Of a stretch of 64,000 nucleotides of DNA, positions 30,064 through 39,668 are shown piece by piece. The DNA is from Metabacillus sp. FJAT-52054 (lineage in GTDB: Bacteria; Bacillota; Bacilli; Bacillales; Bacillaceae). A model generated the notes under the pieces. It was not told where the DNA came from. It saw only the letters and a list, made by a program, of their open reading frames with translations, and did not search any database. The position numbers and the translations under genes are program-made. Every line of letters starts with the position of its first letter. The first letter of the stretch is position 1. The stretch is from positions 2,798,723 through 2,862,722 of the forward strand of contig NZ_CP147407.1 of the NCBI RefSeq assembly GCF_037201815.1, written 5' to 3'.

Positions 30064-30879
30064 TTACGATTGAAGCGCCTCTTCCAAATTAATGGAGTGC
30101 ACGTTTTCGATTGTCTCTTCGAACCAATTCGATGCGAAGGATTGGAAAAGGTCACGCGGACCTGTAGTGAAAAATTGATGATCCTTTTTGCCGTCTGTTT
30201 CATTTAGAGCCTGATGATAGGAAAGAATGGTACTTACTTCCCTTGCTGTTTCATCCCCCGACGAAATCACCTTTACCCCCGGCCCCATAAACTCTTCAAT
30301 TAATGGTCTGAGAATCGGATAGTGGGTGCAGCCGAGTATCAGTGAATCAAGCGATTGGTTCTTTAGCGGCAGAAGAGACTGTTTGACGATTTCTTTAGCA
30401 AGCTCCCCTTCATATTTTCCGCTCTCTACAAGAGGCACAAATTCCGGACATGCAAGACTCTCAACCGTTACTGTCTGTTTCAATGCTTTCAGCGCCTCTT
30501 CATAAGCACCGCTTTGAATGGTATTCACTGTGCCGATGACTCCGATATGCTGGTTCTTTTTAAGCTTAATTGCTGTTCTGGCTCCAGGCTGAATAACCCC
30601 GATAACAGGGATATCCACCTTGCTTTTAATATCTTCAAGAGCAATCGCCGTTGCTGTATTACACGCTATTACCAGCATTTTAATATGATGGGCAGACAAA
30701 AGATAATTTGTCATTTCCCATGTATACTGCAGTACTTGAGATTCAGAACGCGGTCCGTATGGGCAGCGCTGGCTGTCGCCTAAATAAATCAATTCCTCTT
30801 TAGGCAGCTGTCTCATCATTTCTTTCGCTACTGTCAGACCGCCTATTCCTGAATCAATGACTCCTATCGGTCTATTCAA
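30064..30879 (-). CDS. racE: Glutamate racemase
   Basis: Cofactor-independent racemase producing D-glutamate for peptidoglycan, 271 aa. Both catalytic cysteines are visible, in ACNTATA (about residue 74) and GCTHYPIL (about 185). The N-terminal [16 protein letters not shown] signature is intact. It lies just downstream of ysmB (9 bp), as in B. subtilis, and is probably read with it. Confidence 0.97.
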   Translation of the reverse strand: MNRPIGVIDSGIGGLTVAKEMMRQLPKEELIYLGDSQRCPYGPRSESQVLQYTWEMTNYLLSAHHIKMLVIACNTATAIALEDIKSKVDIPVIGVIQPGARTAIKLKKNQHIGVIGTVNTIQSGAYEEALKALKQTVTVESLACPEFVPLVESGKYEGELAKEIVKQSLLPLKNQSLDSLILGCTHYPILRPLIEEFMGPGVKVISSGDETAREVSTILSYHQALNETDGKKDHQFFTTGPRDLFQSFASNWFEETIENVHSINLEEALQS

Positions 30880-30888
30880 AAAATCGCC

Positions 30889-31338
30889 TCATTCTTCTTT
30901 CATTTCCTGTTGCAGTTTATTCAGAAGAAGCTCAAAAGTGAGCCTTTCAGATGGAGTAAAATGAATTAAAAGCTGATCGAGATATTCCTGTCTTTTCTCA
31001 ATCACCGCTTCGATAATTCGTTCCCCTTCTTTAAGCAAATGAACTCTGACTACCCGCCTATCTTTCTCATCTCTTATACGGACAACAAGACTGGTCTTCT
31101 CCATCCTGTCAACAAGATCTGTCGTCGTGCTGCACGCTAAATACATCCTGCCCGCAAGATCCCCAACCGTCATATCGCCGTGGTCAAGAAGCCACTGAAG
31201 TGCTACAAATTGCGGTGGAGTTATTTTATATTCATTCAGTATTTCTCTGCCTTTTTGTTTAATATTCCCCGAAATCCGCCTGAGCGACTTTTCAATATCC
31301 GCTACATGGCCTTTTTCAGATCGTTTATCGTTCATCAC
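30889..31338 (-). CDS. ysmB: MarR-family transcriptional regulator YsmB
   Basis: 149-aa winged-helix MarR regulator. The DNA-binding region includes PPQFVALQWLLDHGDMTVGDLAGRMYLACSTTTDLVDRMEKTSLVVR (residues about 43-89), with a wing RDEKDRRVVRVHL. The target and ligand are unknown. The same gene lies next to racE in B. subtilis. An additional upstream Met is two codons from the chosen one. Confidence 0.9.
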   Translation of the reverse strand: MMNDKRSEKGHVADIEKSLRRISGNIKQKGREILNEYKITPPQFVALQWLLDHGDMTVGDLAGRMYLACSTTTDLVDRMEKTSLVVRIRDEKDRRVVRVHLLKEGERIIEAVIEKRQEYLDQLLIHFTPSERLTFELLLNKLQQEMKEE

Positions 31339-31446
31339 GCCATACCCCGCTCATTTGCATTAGAAACGATACATTGGCCGTTTCCCTCTGTTATTTTCCT
31401 CGTTTTTCTTTAAAAATGCAAGTCCCGCTTAAAGACAGACATGAAA

Positions 31447-31480
31447 AAACCGGCGGTCCTATGTAAAGGCCGGCCGGCAG
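31447..31480 (-). terminator. Terminator after gerE
   Basis: CCGGC-rich imperfect stem (two mismatches) followed by TTTTTTC on the minus strand. Confidence 0.6.
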
Positions 31481-31484
31481 TTAA

Positions 31485-31709
31485 TCAGAGCTCTAGTTCA
31501 CCCATCCGAAGGAGCTCTACAACCGCTTGTGAACGCCCCTTGACTCCAAGCTTTTGCATCGCATTCGAAATATGGTTTCGAACTGTTTTTTCGCTGATAA
31601 AGAGTTCTCCTGCTATTTCTTTAGTAGTTTTATCCTGGACCAATAATTCGAAAACTTCTCTTTCTCTTTTCGTGAGTAATGGCTTAGATTGATACTCTTT
31701 GTCCTTCAA
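31485..31709 (-). CDS. gerE: GerE, late mother-cell transcription factor
   Basis: 74-aa protein consisting of a single LuxR/FixJ-type helix-turn-helix domain: [20 protein letters not shown], then [20 protein letters not shown], then [14 protein letters not shown]. Length and sequence pattern match GerE, which modulates SigK-dependent coat genes late in sporulation. A SigK-type promoter sits 63 bp upstream (31773-31800) and a ribosome site AAGGAGG precedes the start. Confidence 0.97.
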   Translation of the reverse strand: MKDKEYQSKPLLTKREREVFELLVQDKTTKEIAGELFISEKTVRNHISNAMQKLGVKGRSQAVVELLRMGELEL

Positions 31710-31772
31710 TTATTGTAACCCTCCTTGCTAGGTGAGAGCTGCGCTTGCACGTGGGTATCCGATTAGTCAACA

Positions 31773-31800
31773 TATAGTATGTGCTTTCAGGCAGAGCGGT
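31773..31800 (-). promoter_or_regulatory. SigK-type promoter of gerE
   Basis: Minus-strand -10 CATACTATA (31773-31781) fits CATANNNTA. AC of the -35 lies at 31799-31800 with a 17-bp spacer. SigK dependence of gerE is established in B. subtilis. Confidence 0.7.
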
Positions 31801-31866
31801 GACTGAATTGAAAATTTCGGGCAGTGATCGGGGCGTCCAATTTTTACAAACCTCTATTGGACTATC

Positions 31867-31922
31867 CTGTTGATTTCCGCTGCGGGCGTTCGCTCCAATC
31901 AACATGTTGCTTTAACTTAGCC
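31867..31922. repeat. Dispersed repeat, short form A
   Basis: A 38-bp version (31867-31904) that keeps the left end CTGTTGATTTCCGCTGCGGGCG and the right end CTCCAATCAACA but lacks the stem-forming middle. The downstream flank GCTTTAACTTAGCCT is shared with copies 1 and 4. Confidence 0.8.
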
Positions 31923-31936
31923 TTATTCAAAAAAAA

Positions 31937-31972
31937 AAACCACCGATCTCTACCTTGATAGATCGGCGGTTT
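31937..31972 (-). terminator. Terminator of sdhCAB
   Basis: AAACCGCCGATCT / AGATCGGTGGTTT stem with T-run on the minus strand, 10 bp after the sdhB stop. Confidence 0.9.
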
Positions 31973-31981
31973 CCTTCTTTA

Positions 31982-32743
31982 TTAAGAGCGATCGCTTCCG
32001 AAGAAATTGCGGAAGGCCTGCAAATTGGTATCTCTGTTAAGCGCAGCAATGGATGTCGTAAGCGGAATGCCTTTAGGGCAGGATTGCACACAGTTCTGTG
32101 AGTTTCCGCAGTCCTGAAGGCCTCCGTCTCCCATTAAAGCATCGAGACGCTCAGATTTGTTCATCTCCCCTGTTGGATGAGCATTAAACAAACGCACCTG
32201 CGATAGCGGAGCAGGTCCGATGAAGTTGGATTTGCTGTTTACATTCGGACAGGCTTCCAAACAAACACCGCAGGTCATACATTTGGATAGTTCATATGCC
32301 CACTGGCGCTTTTTCTCCGGCATCCTTGGTCCAGGACCAAGGTCGTACGTTCCATCAATCGGAATCCAGGCTTTAACTTTTTTAAGAGAGTCAAACATTC
32401 TGCTGCGGTCAACCTGAAGATCGCGTACGACCGGGAATGTCTTCATCGGCGCAAGACGGATTGGCTGCTCAAGCTGATCAACAAGCGCTGTACAGGACTG
32501 GCGCGGTTTGCCGTTGATGACCATTGAACACGCACCGCATACTTCCTCCAGACAGTTCATATCCCAAGTAATGGGAGTTGTTTTTTCTCCCTTTGAATTT
32601 ACCGGATTTCTCCTGATTTCCATAAGAGCAGAAATAACATTCATATTCGGGCGGTATTCAAGCTCGAATTCTTCATCATATGGAGCAGCCTCAGGAGAAT
32701 CCTGCCGTGAAATCACGAATCGGATGATCTTTTTCTCACTCAT
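31982..32743 (-). CDS. sdhB: Succinate dehydrogenase iron-sulfur subunit
   Basis: 253-aa electron-transfer subunit of complex II. A plant-type 2Fe-2S ferredoxin domain carries CLEEVCGACSMVING ... SC (about 64-85). The C-terminal bacterial-ferredoxin domain carries CMTCGVCLEACPN (about 154-166) and CGNSQNCVQSCPKG (about 211-224). The ATG overlaps the sdhA stop by 4 bp (32740-32743). It is the last gene of sdhCAB. Confidence 0.97.
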   Translation of the reverse strand: MSEKKIIRFVISRQDSPEAAPYDEEFELEYRPNMNVISALMEIRRNPVNSKGEKTTPITWDMNCLEEVCGACSMVINGKPRQSCTALVDQLEQPIRLAPMKTFPVVRDLQVDRSRMFDSLKKVKAWIPIDGTYDLGPGPRMPEKKRQWAYELSKCMTCGVCLEACPNVNSKSNFIGPAPLSQVRLFNAHPTGEMNKSERLDALMGDGGLQDCGNSQNCVQSCPKGIPLTTSIAALNRDTNLQAFRNFFGSDRS

Positions 32744-34503
32744 GCTTTTGCTCCTTTCTTCTTGGAATAATCCCTTTTTCTAGGTGCAATCAAGGACGTA
32801 TCCACTTCTTCGTAATGCAAAGCAGGCGCTTGATGATCGCCTGTGAATTTAGCCATCGTTGTCTTTAGGAAGTCTTCGTCATTACGTTCCGGGAAATCCG
32901 GTTTGTAATGAGCTCCGCGGCTTTCATTGCGGTTGTAAGCTCCGAGTACAATTGTACGGGAAAGGTTAAGCATGTTTTTCAGCTGGCGTGTGAAGGCTGC
33001 ACCCTGATTGCTCCATTTTGCCGTATCGTTAATATTGATTCGGTCATAACGCTGAATCAATTCCTGTATCTTCTCATCTGTTTCCATAAGCTTATCGTTA
33101 TAGCGTACAACAGTCGCGTTTGCTGTCATCCACTCGCCAAGCTCTCTGTGAAGGACATAAGCATTTTCATTTCCGTCCATGCTCATAATTCCTTCCCACT
33201 TAGCCTGCTCTTCCTTTTCATGCCTTTCAAATACGCTTGCCGGCATGTCCTCAGCAAATGTATCAAGTCCCTGTGCATATCTTGCAGCGCTTGGACCCGC
33301 AACCATTCCTCCGTAAATCGCAGAAAGGAGGGAGTTCGCTCCAAGGCGGTTGGCTCCGTGCATCGAGTAATCGCACTCACCTGCTGCAAACAATCCAGGA
33401 ATATTCGTCATTTGATCATAGTCAACCCATAGTCCGCCCATAGAATAGTGAACAGCAGGGAAGATTTTCATTGGCACTTTACGCGGATCGTCACCCATGA
33501 ATTTTTCATAGATTTCAATGATTCCGCCAAGCTTAATATCAAGCTCTTTAGGATCTTTATGGGAAAGATCGAGATAAACCATGTTTTCTCCATTGATGCC
33601 AAGCTTCTGATTGACGCAGACATCAAAGATTTCCCTTGTAGCGATATCCCTTGGAACAAGGTTTCCGTAAGCAGGATATTTCTCTTCAAGGAAGTACCAT
33701 GGCTTCCCATCTTTATAAGTCCAGACACGGCCGCCCTCACCGCGGGCTGATTCACTCATCAGGCGCAGTTTATCGTCTCCGGGGATGGCTGTAGGATGGA
33801 TTTGAATAAACTCTGCATTTGAGTAGTAAGCACCCTGCTGATATACGATTGATGCCGCAGAACCAGTATTGATGACAGAGTTCGTCGATTTTCCGAACAC
33901 GATTCCAGGACCGCCTGTTGCCATAATCACGGCATCGGAACGGAAGGATTTGATTTCCATAGAGGAAAGATTCTGTGCCGTGATACCCCGGCAAACACCG
34001 TAATCATCCAGCACAGCCCCAAGGAATTCCCAGCCTTCAAACTTTCTTACAAGGCCTGCCACCTCATAGCGGCGAACCTGTTCATCCAATGCATACAATA
34101 GCTGCTGCCCTGTTGTTGCACCGGCGAACGCTGTACGGTGATGCTGAGTTCCTCCGAAGCGGCGGAAATCCAAAAGTCCTTCCGGCGTCCGGTTAAACAT
34201 AACGCCCATACGGTCAAGCAAATGAATAATGGAAGGCGCTGCCTCGCACATTGCTTTTACCGGAGGCTGATTTGCAAGGAAATCCCCTCCGTAAACAGTA
34301 TCATCAAAATGTTCCCAAGGAGAATCCCCTTCCCCTTTTGTGTTTACCGCTCCGTTGATTCCGCCCTGCGCGCACACAGAGTGAGAACGCTTTACAGGAA
34401 CCAAAGAAAACAAGTCAACACTGACTCCCTTTTCCGCAGCCTTTATAGTAGCCATCAGGCCGGCCAATCCGCCGCCGACGATAATTACACGATTGTTATT
34501 CAT
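32740..34503 (-). CDS. sdhA: Succinate dehydrogenase flavoprotein subunit
   Basis: 587-aa catalytic subunit that oxidises succinate to fumarate and carries covalent FAD. The N-terminal dinucleotide fold is VIIVGGGLAGLMATIKAAEKG. The FAD-linking region is the SHSVCAQGGINGA segment (about 40-52). The catalytic region is HPTAIPG...RGEGG, with the characteristic YSMGGLWVDYD. It is 31 bp downstream of sdhC and overlaps sdhB. Confidence 0.97.
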   Translation of the reverse strand: MNNNRVIIVGGGLAGLMATIKAAEKGVSVDLFSLVPVKRSHSVCAQGGINGAVNTKGEGDSPWEHFDDTVYGGDFLANQPPVKAMCEAAPSIIHLLDRMGVMFNRTPEGLLDFRRFGGTQHHRTAFAGATTGQQLLYALDEQVRRYEVAGLVRKFEGWEFLGAVLDDYGVCRGITAQNLSSMEIKSFRSDAVIMATGGPGIVFGKSTNSVINTGSAASIVYQQGAYYSNAEFIQIHPTAIPGDDKLRLMSESARGEGGRVWTYKDGKPWYFLEEKYPAYGNLVPRDIATREIFDVCVNQKLGINGENMVYLDLSHKDPKELDIKLGGIIEIYEKFMGDDPRKVPMKIFPAVHYSMGGLWVDYDQMTNIPGLFAAGECDYSMHGANRLGANSLLSAIYGGMVAGPSAARYAQGLDTFAEDMPASVFERHEKEEQAKWEGIMSMDGNENAYVLHRELGEWMTANATVVRYNDKLMETDEKIQELIQRYDRININDTAKWSNQGAAFTRQLKNMLNLSRTIVLGAYNRNESRGAHYKPDFPERNDEDFLKTTMAKFTGDHQAPALHYEEVDTSLIAPRKRDYSKKKGAKA

Positions 34504-34534
34504 CTAGCCCACTCCCTTGATTGACGTCTCCTCA

Positions 34535-35143
34535 TTAAATAAAAGCAAAGATGGAACTAACACCTACATAAGCTAAAGCCGCGAATACAGCCAGTGTTAC
34601 ATACGTAGAAATTAGCTGGGAACGCGGAGTAACCGTAATTCCCCAAGTAACACAGAATGACCAAAGCCCGTTTGCAAAATGGAAAACCGTTGAAACAACA
34701 CCAATTACGTAAAAAGCGACCATCAGCGGGTTGCTTAAAATATTTTCCATCATGGAAAAGTTAACGGATGCGCCAAATGCCGCAGCAATTCTTGTTTCCC
34801 ATACATGCCAGCAAACGAACACAAATGTAATGACGCCGGATACACGCTGAAGCACAAACATCCAGTTTCTGAAGTAGCCATATCGGGTAGCATTGTTTTT
34901 TGCCGTAAAAGCAATATAAACACCATAAATAGCATGGAATAATAGCGGCAGGAAAATGATTACCGTCTCAAGCACAATCCTGAATGGAAGGCTTTCCATA
35001 AAATGAGCAGCATCATTAAATGCTTGTTCTCCCCTAGTAGCAAAGTTGTTAACCACAAGATGCTGAATCAGGAAGATTCCTACAGGAATAACCCCCAGCA
35101 GCGAGTGCAGTCTGCGCAGCGCAAACTCCTTATTTCCAGCCAT
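34535..35143 (-). CDS. sdhC: Succinate dehydrogenase cytochrome b558 subunit
   Basis: 202-aa di-heme membrane anchor for menaquinone-linked complex II, the length of the B. subtilis protein. Five membrane segments are evident, with candidate heme-ligand histidines in RRLHSLLGV (about 13), IFLIQHLVVN (about 28), LLFHAIYG (about 70) and CWHVWE (about 113). First gene of the operon with an untranslated leader of about 255 nt. Confidence 0.96.
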   Translation of the reverse strand: MAGNKEFALRRLHSLLGVIPVGIFLIQHLVVNNFATRGEQAFNDAAHFMESLPFRIVLETVIIFLPLLFHAIYGVYIAFTAKNNATRYGYFRNWMFVLQRVSGVITFVFVCWHVWETRIAAAFGASVNFSMMENILSNPLMVAFYVIGVVSTVFHFANGLWSFCVTWGITVTPRSQLISTYVTLAVFAALAYVGVSSIFAFI

Positions 35144-35407
35144 AAATCCTTTACCCCCTAATCAAAGTTCGTTCTAATTTTTTATCGGGTTTCTCTTATC
35201 CCCATTTTTCAGCCCGGAACACGAGAGGATTAGTTACTGGCAAGCTATTAAAATAGCATTTTACCCCAAAATATTTCCTGAAATCGCTGGCTTTTCCTTC
35301 ACCTGCAAGATCAGGAAGCAAGTATCTCAATCTGGCATTGAGCAGTTGGAAACTTTTAACTAATCGCTGTTCCACCTTAATAATAACTGATAAAATGTGA
35401 CAAATTC
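35144..35407. other. Long sdhC leader, no gene
   Basis: The gap holds the sdhC 5' leader. No ORF or riboswitch was recognised. Beyond the promoter, 35451-35715 is AT-rich and contains only the yslB start signals. Confidence 0.5.
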
Positions 35408-35450
35408 ATTTTACTCCTAACATTATAGAGCGTCAAGAAAACGTGTTCAT
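35408..35450 (-). promoter_or_regulatory. sdhC promoter with overlapping cre-like site
   Basis: Minus-strand -35 TTGACG (35431-35436), 17-bp spacer and -10 TAAAAT (35408-35413). ATGAACACGTTTTCT (35436-35450) abuts the -35 and fits the cre consensus with one mismatch. Confidence 0.6.
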
Positions 35451-35715
35451 AAATTATAATTTTCGGAATTGTTATGGATTTTTACAAAATTAATTTTATT
35501 AATATATTGAAATACAGAAAAAAATATGTATATAAACTTTTGGTCCTTGCTGTAAAATTGTCATCCAAACTTAAAATGGCTATAAAACAAGAGTGTTTCT
35601 TAGCTTATAGACGAGAACTCTCCATTGATGCACGCTGCTCTGCTAATCTTCCTTTTATTTCATGTTAATCCCCCCCTCTCTGATATATAATGGGCTTAGA
35701 AAGAGGGGAAAGAAT

Positions 35716-36171
35716 ATGAAAAGTATCCGTAATCAGGTAGAGGCTGGAGCATTTGAGGATTTGAGCGTCCCTGCTTTTGGCCATGAGCTGCTTCGTGAAA
35801 TCCTGCTTCCCGAAATCCTCGGACAGGAGTATCAGTCCATGCTTTATTGGGCTGGCAGAAAGCTTGCCAGGCATTACCCGCTGGAAGCTGTAGAAGAACT
35901 TCCTCAGTTTTTTACACAAGCAGGCTGGGGAACCTTATCTCTCGTACATAAGAAACAGGGTGAAATGGAATTTGAATTATCATCAGACATCATTCAGCTG
36001 CGCTTTCAATCGAAAAAGGAGCCATCCTTTCAGCTGGAAGCCGGATTTATTGCAGAACAGGTGCAAACAATCGGCAAGCATGCCGCTGAAAGCTTTGAGC
36101 AGGTGAAACGCCGGGCCGGAAAAGTAATTCTGACTGTAAAATGGGATAAAAAAGACATGATTACTGAGTAA
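35716..36171 (+). CDS. yslB: YslB, DUF2507-type conserved protein
   Basis: 151-aa soluble protein of unknown function, conserved in Bacillaceae. Characteristic stretches are FGHELLREILLPEILG and LYWAGRKLARHYPLE. The start at 35716 (MKSIRNQVEAG) has a proper ribosome site AGAGGGG; the open frame extends upstream to 35662 without one. It is convergent with lysC and shares the terminator at 36174-36207. Related domains belong to a small-molecule-binding fold class; no ligand is claimed. Confidence 0.88.
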   Translation: MKSIRNQVEAGAFEDLSVPAFGHELLREILLPEILGQEYQSMLYWAGRKLARHYPLEAVEELPQFFTQAGWGTLSLVHKKQGEMEFELSSDIIQLRFQSKKEPSFQLEAGFIAEQVQTIGKHAAESFEQVKRRAGKVILTVKWDKKDMITE

Positions 36172-36173
36172 GC

Positions 36174-36207
36174 AAAAAACAGGCAAACCCTCGGGTGCCT
36201 GTTTTTT
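36174..36207. terminator. Bidirectional terminator between yslB and lysC
   Basis: AAAAAACAGGCA / TGCCTGTTTTTT stem with a 10-nt loop and T-runs in both directions. Confidence 0.9.
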
Positions 36208-36209
36208 CA

Positions 36210-37442
36210 TTATCTTACGGGTGCTTTTTGGCCAGACAGTTCGAATGCTTCATGCAGCGCTTCTACTGCACGGACCATATCCTCCTGTTCAACTACAGTT
36301 GACACCTTTATTTCAGAAGTACTAACCATCTTTACCTGAATGCCTTCTTTTGCCAGAACAGAGAACATTCCTGCTGCCACACCTGGATTGGAAACCATTC
36401 CAGAGCCAACAATGGAAACCTTCGAAAGACCTTTTTCAGACTCAATTTTTTTAAATTTTATTTTGCCTTTATGCGTTTCAAGCACGTCAATCGTTTCTTC
36501 AAGATCGTTTGTTTTAACGGAGAAAGAAATAGACGCATTCTCTTTATCTGTCACACTCTGAATAATGATATCTACATTCACGCCATTCTCTGCAAGTGTA
36601 GTGAAAATGGTAGAAAGCGTACTTAAGTCATTCGGAAGACCGCATACTGATACTCTCGTAACCTGATCCTCAAATGCAATCCCTTTAACAATTAAATTTT
36701 CTTCCAACGTACTTTCCTCCTCGATTAGCGTTCCGCGTTCATCATGCATACTGGAACGCACTTCTAATGCAACTTGATAATTTTTTGCAAATTCAACTGC
36801 TCTCGGATGAAGAACACCAGCTCCAAGATTAGCAAGCTCAAGCATCTCATCATAGGAAATCCCTGCAAGCTTCCTCGCTCCCTGAATGTAGCGCGGATCT
36901 GTTGTGTATACACCGGTTACGTCTGTATAGATATCGCACTTATCTGCTTTAAGAGCGGCAGCCAGTGCAACTGCAGTTGTATCCGAGCCTCCGCGTCCGA
37001 GTGTTGTAATTTCTCCGTTCTCATCTTTCCCCTGAAAGCCGGCAGCAACCACAATTCTCCCGTGAGCGAGATCATTTGAGATCCGATCATCCTCAATATT
37101 TGTAATTCTGGCATTCCCATGACGGGATTCGGTTAAAATGCCCGCCTGTCCGCCTGTATAGGAAACCGCTTCATACCCTCTTTCCTGAAGAGCCATTGTT
37201 AATAGCGAAATCGTGACCTGCTCGCCGGTTGTCAGCAGCATATCCATTTCTCTCTTGCTTGGTTTCGACGTAATTTCTCCTGCCAGTGAAACGAGCTGAT
37301 CCGTTGTTTTTCCCATTGCCGACACCACTACCACGATGTCATGACCGTTCTCCTTTTCCTGAATCACCCTGTTTGCAACATTCAAAATTCTTTCTACAGA
37401 TCCCACGGATGTTCCGCCGAATTTTTGCACGATCAGTCCCAC
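36210..37442 (-). CDS. lysC: Aspartokinase (lysine-sensitive type)
   Basis: 410-aa aspartate kinase, first step of the lysine/methionine/threonine and dipicolinate branches. The N-terminal kinase domain begins VQKFGGTSVGSV and has TTGEQVT and TLGRGGSDTTAVALA (about 150). Two C-terminal ACT domains (about 265-400) bind the feedback amino acid. In Bacillus the LysC isozyme is encoded with an internal start giving a separate beta subunit; an internal ATG (MLELANLGAG region) is compatible with that. A lysine riboswitch precedes it. Confidence 0.96.
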   Translation of the reverse strand: MGLIVQKFGGTSVGSVERILNVANRVIQEKENGHDIVVVVSAMGKTTDQLVSLAGEITSKPSKREMDMLLTTGEQVTISLLTMALQERGYEAVSYTGGQAGILTESRHGNARITNIEDDRISNDLAHGRIVVAAGFQGKDENGEITTLGRGGSDTTAVALAAALKADKCDIYTDVTGVYTTDPRYIQGARKLAGISYDEMLELANLGAGVLHPRAVEFAKNYQVALEVRSSMHDERGTLIEEESTLEENLIVKGIAFEDQVTRVSVCGLPNDLSTLSTIFTTLAENGVNVDIIIQSVTDKENASISFSVKTNDLEETIDVLETHKGKIKFKKIESEKGLSKVSIVGSGMVSNPGVAAGMFSVLAKEGIQVKMVSTSEIKVSTVVEQEDMVRAVEALHEAFELSGQKAPVR

Positions 37443-37502
37443 GCGTTATCGCTCCTTTGGTCAAAGTAAATCGCAAGTTCAAACGTTAGAGGCCAAAATA
37501 AA

Positions 37503-37530
37503 AAGCAATGAGACAGACATCTCATTGCTT
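37503..37530 (-). terminator. Attenuator terminator of the lysC leader
   Basis: AAGCAATGAGA / TCTCATTGCTT stem followed by TTTATTTT. Its 5' arm can alternatively pair with the 3' part of the aptamer (CTATCTCATTG). Confidence 0.9.
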
Positions 37531-37560
37531 GCATAAACGAAAAAATTCTTCATTCATACA

Positions 37561-37735
37561 ATGAGATAGCTCTCCAAGATTAATCTTGACAGCCCTGCAT
37601 TTATTCAATGCAAAACCAGAAGAAACAGCAATGGCACCCTTTCTTCTTCGGCGACGCTCCCCTTTCAGCATAAGTAAACGGAAACCATTTTCCTGTTTAT
37701 GCTTACTATTGAAGTTCGCACCTCTATCGTCATTT
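37561..37735 (-). promoter_or_regulatory. Lysine riboswitch (L-box) upstream of lysC
   Basis: Minus-strand sequence shows L-box landmarks in order: GATAGAGGTGCGAAC (about 37716-37730), the GGGGAGCGTCGCCGAAG core (about 37645-37665), and the closing GGAGAGCTATCTCAT (37561-37575). It is followed by a mutually exclusive terminator at 37503-37530. Confidence 0.93.
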
Positions 37736-37768
37736 AACGAACTAAACGACCGTATTAAATTAGTTTGT

Positions 37769-37797
37769 ATTGTAGCAAAGGTTTCAGGAAAGCACAA
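37769..37797 (-). promoter_or_regulatory. Sigma-A promoter of lysC
   Basis: Minus-strand -35 TTGTGC (37792-37797), 17-bp spacer and -10 TACAAT (37769-37774), reading straight into the L-box. Confidence 0.65.
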
Positions 37798-37799
37798 GC

Positions 37800-39572
37800 T
37801 TATTCTTTTAATTTTTCATAGATTAGCTCTGCGGTTGCATAAGGTACTCCCGCTTCCTTGATCTGATCAACAGTAGCTTCCTTCATTTTTTTAACGGATC
37901 CAAAATGCTTAAGCAGCATCTTCCTCCGCTTTTCCCCAATGCCTGGAATCTCATCCAAGATAGATTGGATTGCATTTTTCCCTCGCACTTGCCGATGAAA
38001 GGTGATCGCAAATCGGTGAACCTCATCCTGAATTCGCTGAAGCAGGTAAAATTCCTGTGAATTCCGTTCCAGCTGAATCAGTTCAAGAGGATCTCCAAGC
38101 ATGAGATTGGACGTGCGATGCTTGTCATCCTTTACAAGACCGGCAACGGGAATTTCCAGCGCCAGTTCATTTTCAAGCACATCCTTAGCTGCAGAAATCT
38201 GGCCCTTACCCCCATCAATTACGATCAGGTCCGGCAGCGGCAGATTTTCCTTTAATGCACGGGTATACCTTCTCCTTACTACCTCTCTCATCGACTCATA
38301 ATCATCCGGACCTGTTACAGTGCGGATTTTATATTTCCTGTACTCCTTTTTCGCCGGTTTTCCATCGATAAAAACGATCATCGCAGAAACAGGATCAGAG
38401 CCTTGGATGTTGGAGTTATCAAAAGCTTCAATCCGGATCGGCACAGCAATCCCGAGCTTCTCCCCTAAATTTTCAATCGCCTTAATCGTCCGCTCTTCAT
38501 CCCGTTCAATAAGAGAGAACTTTTCCCCAAGAGCAATTTTGGCATTTTTATGGGCAAGCATCAGTAAATCCTTCTTCGCTCCACGCTTAGGCTGCAGAGC
38601 ACGAATATTCAAAAGCTGCTCAGCCATAGCTGCATCTGCGCTATCGGGAATCATGATTTCTTTCGGAAGAAAATGACTGCTCTGCTGATAAAATTGCCCA
38701 AGGAAAGTTAAAAATTCTTCATCCGGTTCATTATAAATAGGAAACATTGAAACATCCCGTTCAATCAGTTTCCCCTGACGCACGAAAAATACCTGAACAC
38801 ACATCCAGCCTTTATCATACGCATATGCAAATACATCCCTGTCTACGAAGTCGGTCATCGACATCTTTTGCTTCTCCATCGTAGCTTCAATGTGAACAAT
38901 TTGATCTCTGTATTCCTTTGCCCTTTCAAAATCCATCGCTTCGGATGCTTTGTACATTTTATCAGTTAAATCCGTTTTAATTTCTTCGTAGCCGCCATTT
39001 AGAAAACGGCTGATGTCATCGACCATTTTCCGGTTCGTCTCAGCGGTAACATCATAGACGCATGGTGCCAGACACTGCCCCATGTGATAGTAAAGACAAA
39101 CCCGGTCAGGCATACTGTTGCATTTCCGGAGCGGATACAGCCGGTCAAGCAGCTTTTTCGTTTCCCTTGCTGCCTGCACATTCGGATACGGCCCAAAGTA
39201 TTTCCCCTTATCCTTTTTAATTTTCCTCGTAACAATCAGGCGCGGGTGCCGTTCTCCCGTAATTTTAATAAAAGGAAAGGATTTATCATCCTTCAGCATC
39301 ACATTATATTTAGGATCGTATTTCTTAATTAAATTCATTTCCAGAATCAGCGCTTCTATATTCGAGGACGTTACGATGTATTCAAAGTCCTCAATTTCAT
39401 TAACCAGCCTCTGCGTCTTCCCATCATGAGAACCGCTGAAGTAAGATCGGACGCGGTTTTTTAAAACCTTCGCTTTACCGACATAAATAATGGTTCCCTG
39501 CCTGTCTTTCATTAAATAACAGCCTGGCTGATCGGGAAGGAGGGCTAATTTTTCTCTGATTTTATCTCTCAT
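37800..39572 (-). CDS. uvrC: Excinuclease ABC subunit C
   Basis: 590-aa dual nuclease of nucleotide excision repair, making the 3' and 5' incisions with UvrB. The N-terminal GIY-YIG domain is seen as GCYLMKD...IIYVGKAK (about 17-34). The UVR motif is [13 protein letters not shown] (about 205). The C-terminal RNase H-like nuclease domain shows [11 protein letters not shown] and VIDGGKGQ, followed by helix-hairpin-helix motifs ([17 protein letters not shown]). The transcript probably starts between the gene and the tandem array at 39669. Confidence 0.97.
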   Translation of the reverse strand: MRDKIREKLALLPDQPGCYLMKDRQGTIIYVGKAKVLKNRVRSYFSGSHDGKTQRLVNEIEDFEYIVTSSNIEALILEMNLIKKYDPKYNVMLKDDKSFPFIKITGERHPRLIVTRKIKKDKGKYFGPYPNVQAARETKKLLDRLYPLRKCNSMPDRVCLYYHMGQCLAPCVYDVTAETNRKMVDDISRFLNGGYEEIKTDLTDKMYKASEAMDFERAKEYRDQIVHIEATMEKQKMSMTDFVDRDVFAYAYDKGWMCVQVFFVRQGKLIERDVSMFPIYNEPDEEFLTFLGQFYQQSSHFLPKEIMIPDSADAAMAEQLLNIRALQPKRGAKKDLLMLAHKNAKIALGEKFSLIERDEERTIKAIENLGEKLGIAVPIRIEAFDNSNIQGSDPVSAMIVFIDGKPAKKEYRKYKIRTVTGPDDYESMREVVRRRYTRALKENLPLPDLIVIDGGKGQISAAKDVLENELALEIPVAGLVKDDKHRTSNLMLGDPLELIQLERNSQEFYLLQRIQDEVHRFAITFHRQVRGKNAIQSILDEIPGIGEKRRKMLLKHFGSVKKMKEATVDQIKEAGVPYATAELIYEKLKE

Positions 39573-39668
39573 CTAACCACTTCCATCCAGTCATTTGCCT
39601 TTTATTGTACGATAAATGCACGAAAATTACTAAGAATAGCCTTCTATAACCTGTACGTCCGGTCAACA

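Noticed and set aside
29976..30203. 75-codon minus-strand ORF over the racE end
   Set aside because: Out of frame with racE and spans its terminator; no start signals.
31684..31905. 73-codon minus-strand ORF upstream of gerE
   Set aside because: It crosses the short repeat copy and the SigK promoter and has no ribosome site or family resemblance.
37522..37797. 91-codon minus-strand ORF upstream of lysC
   Set aside because: It lies wholly within the lysine riboswitch and its terminator.
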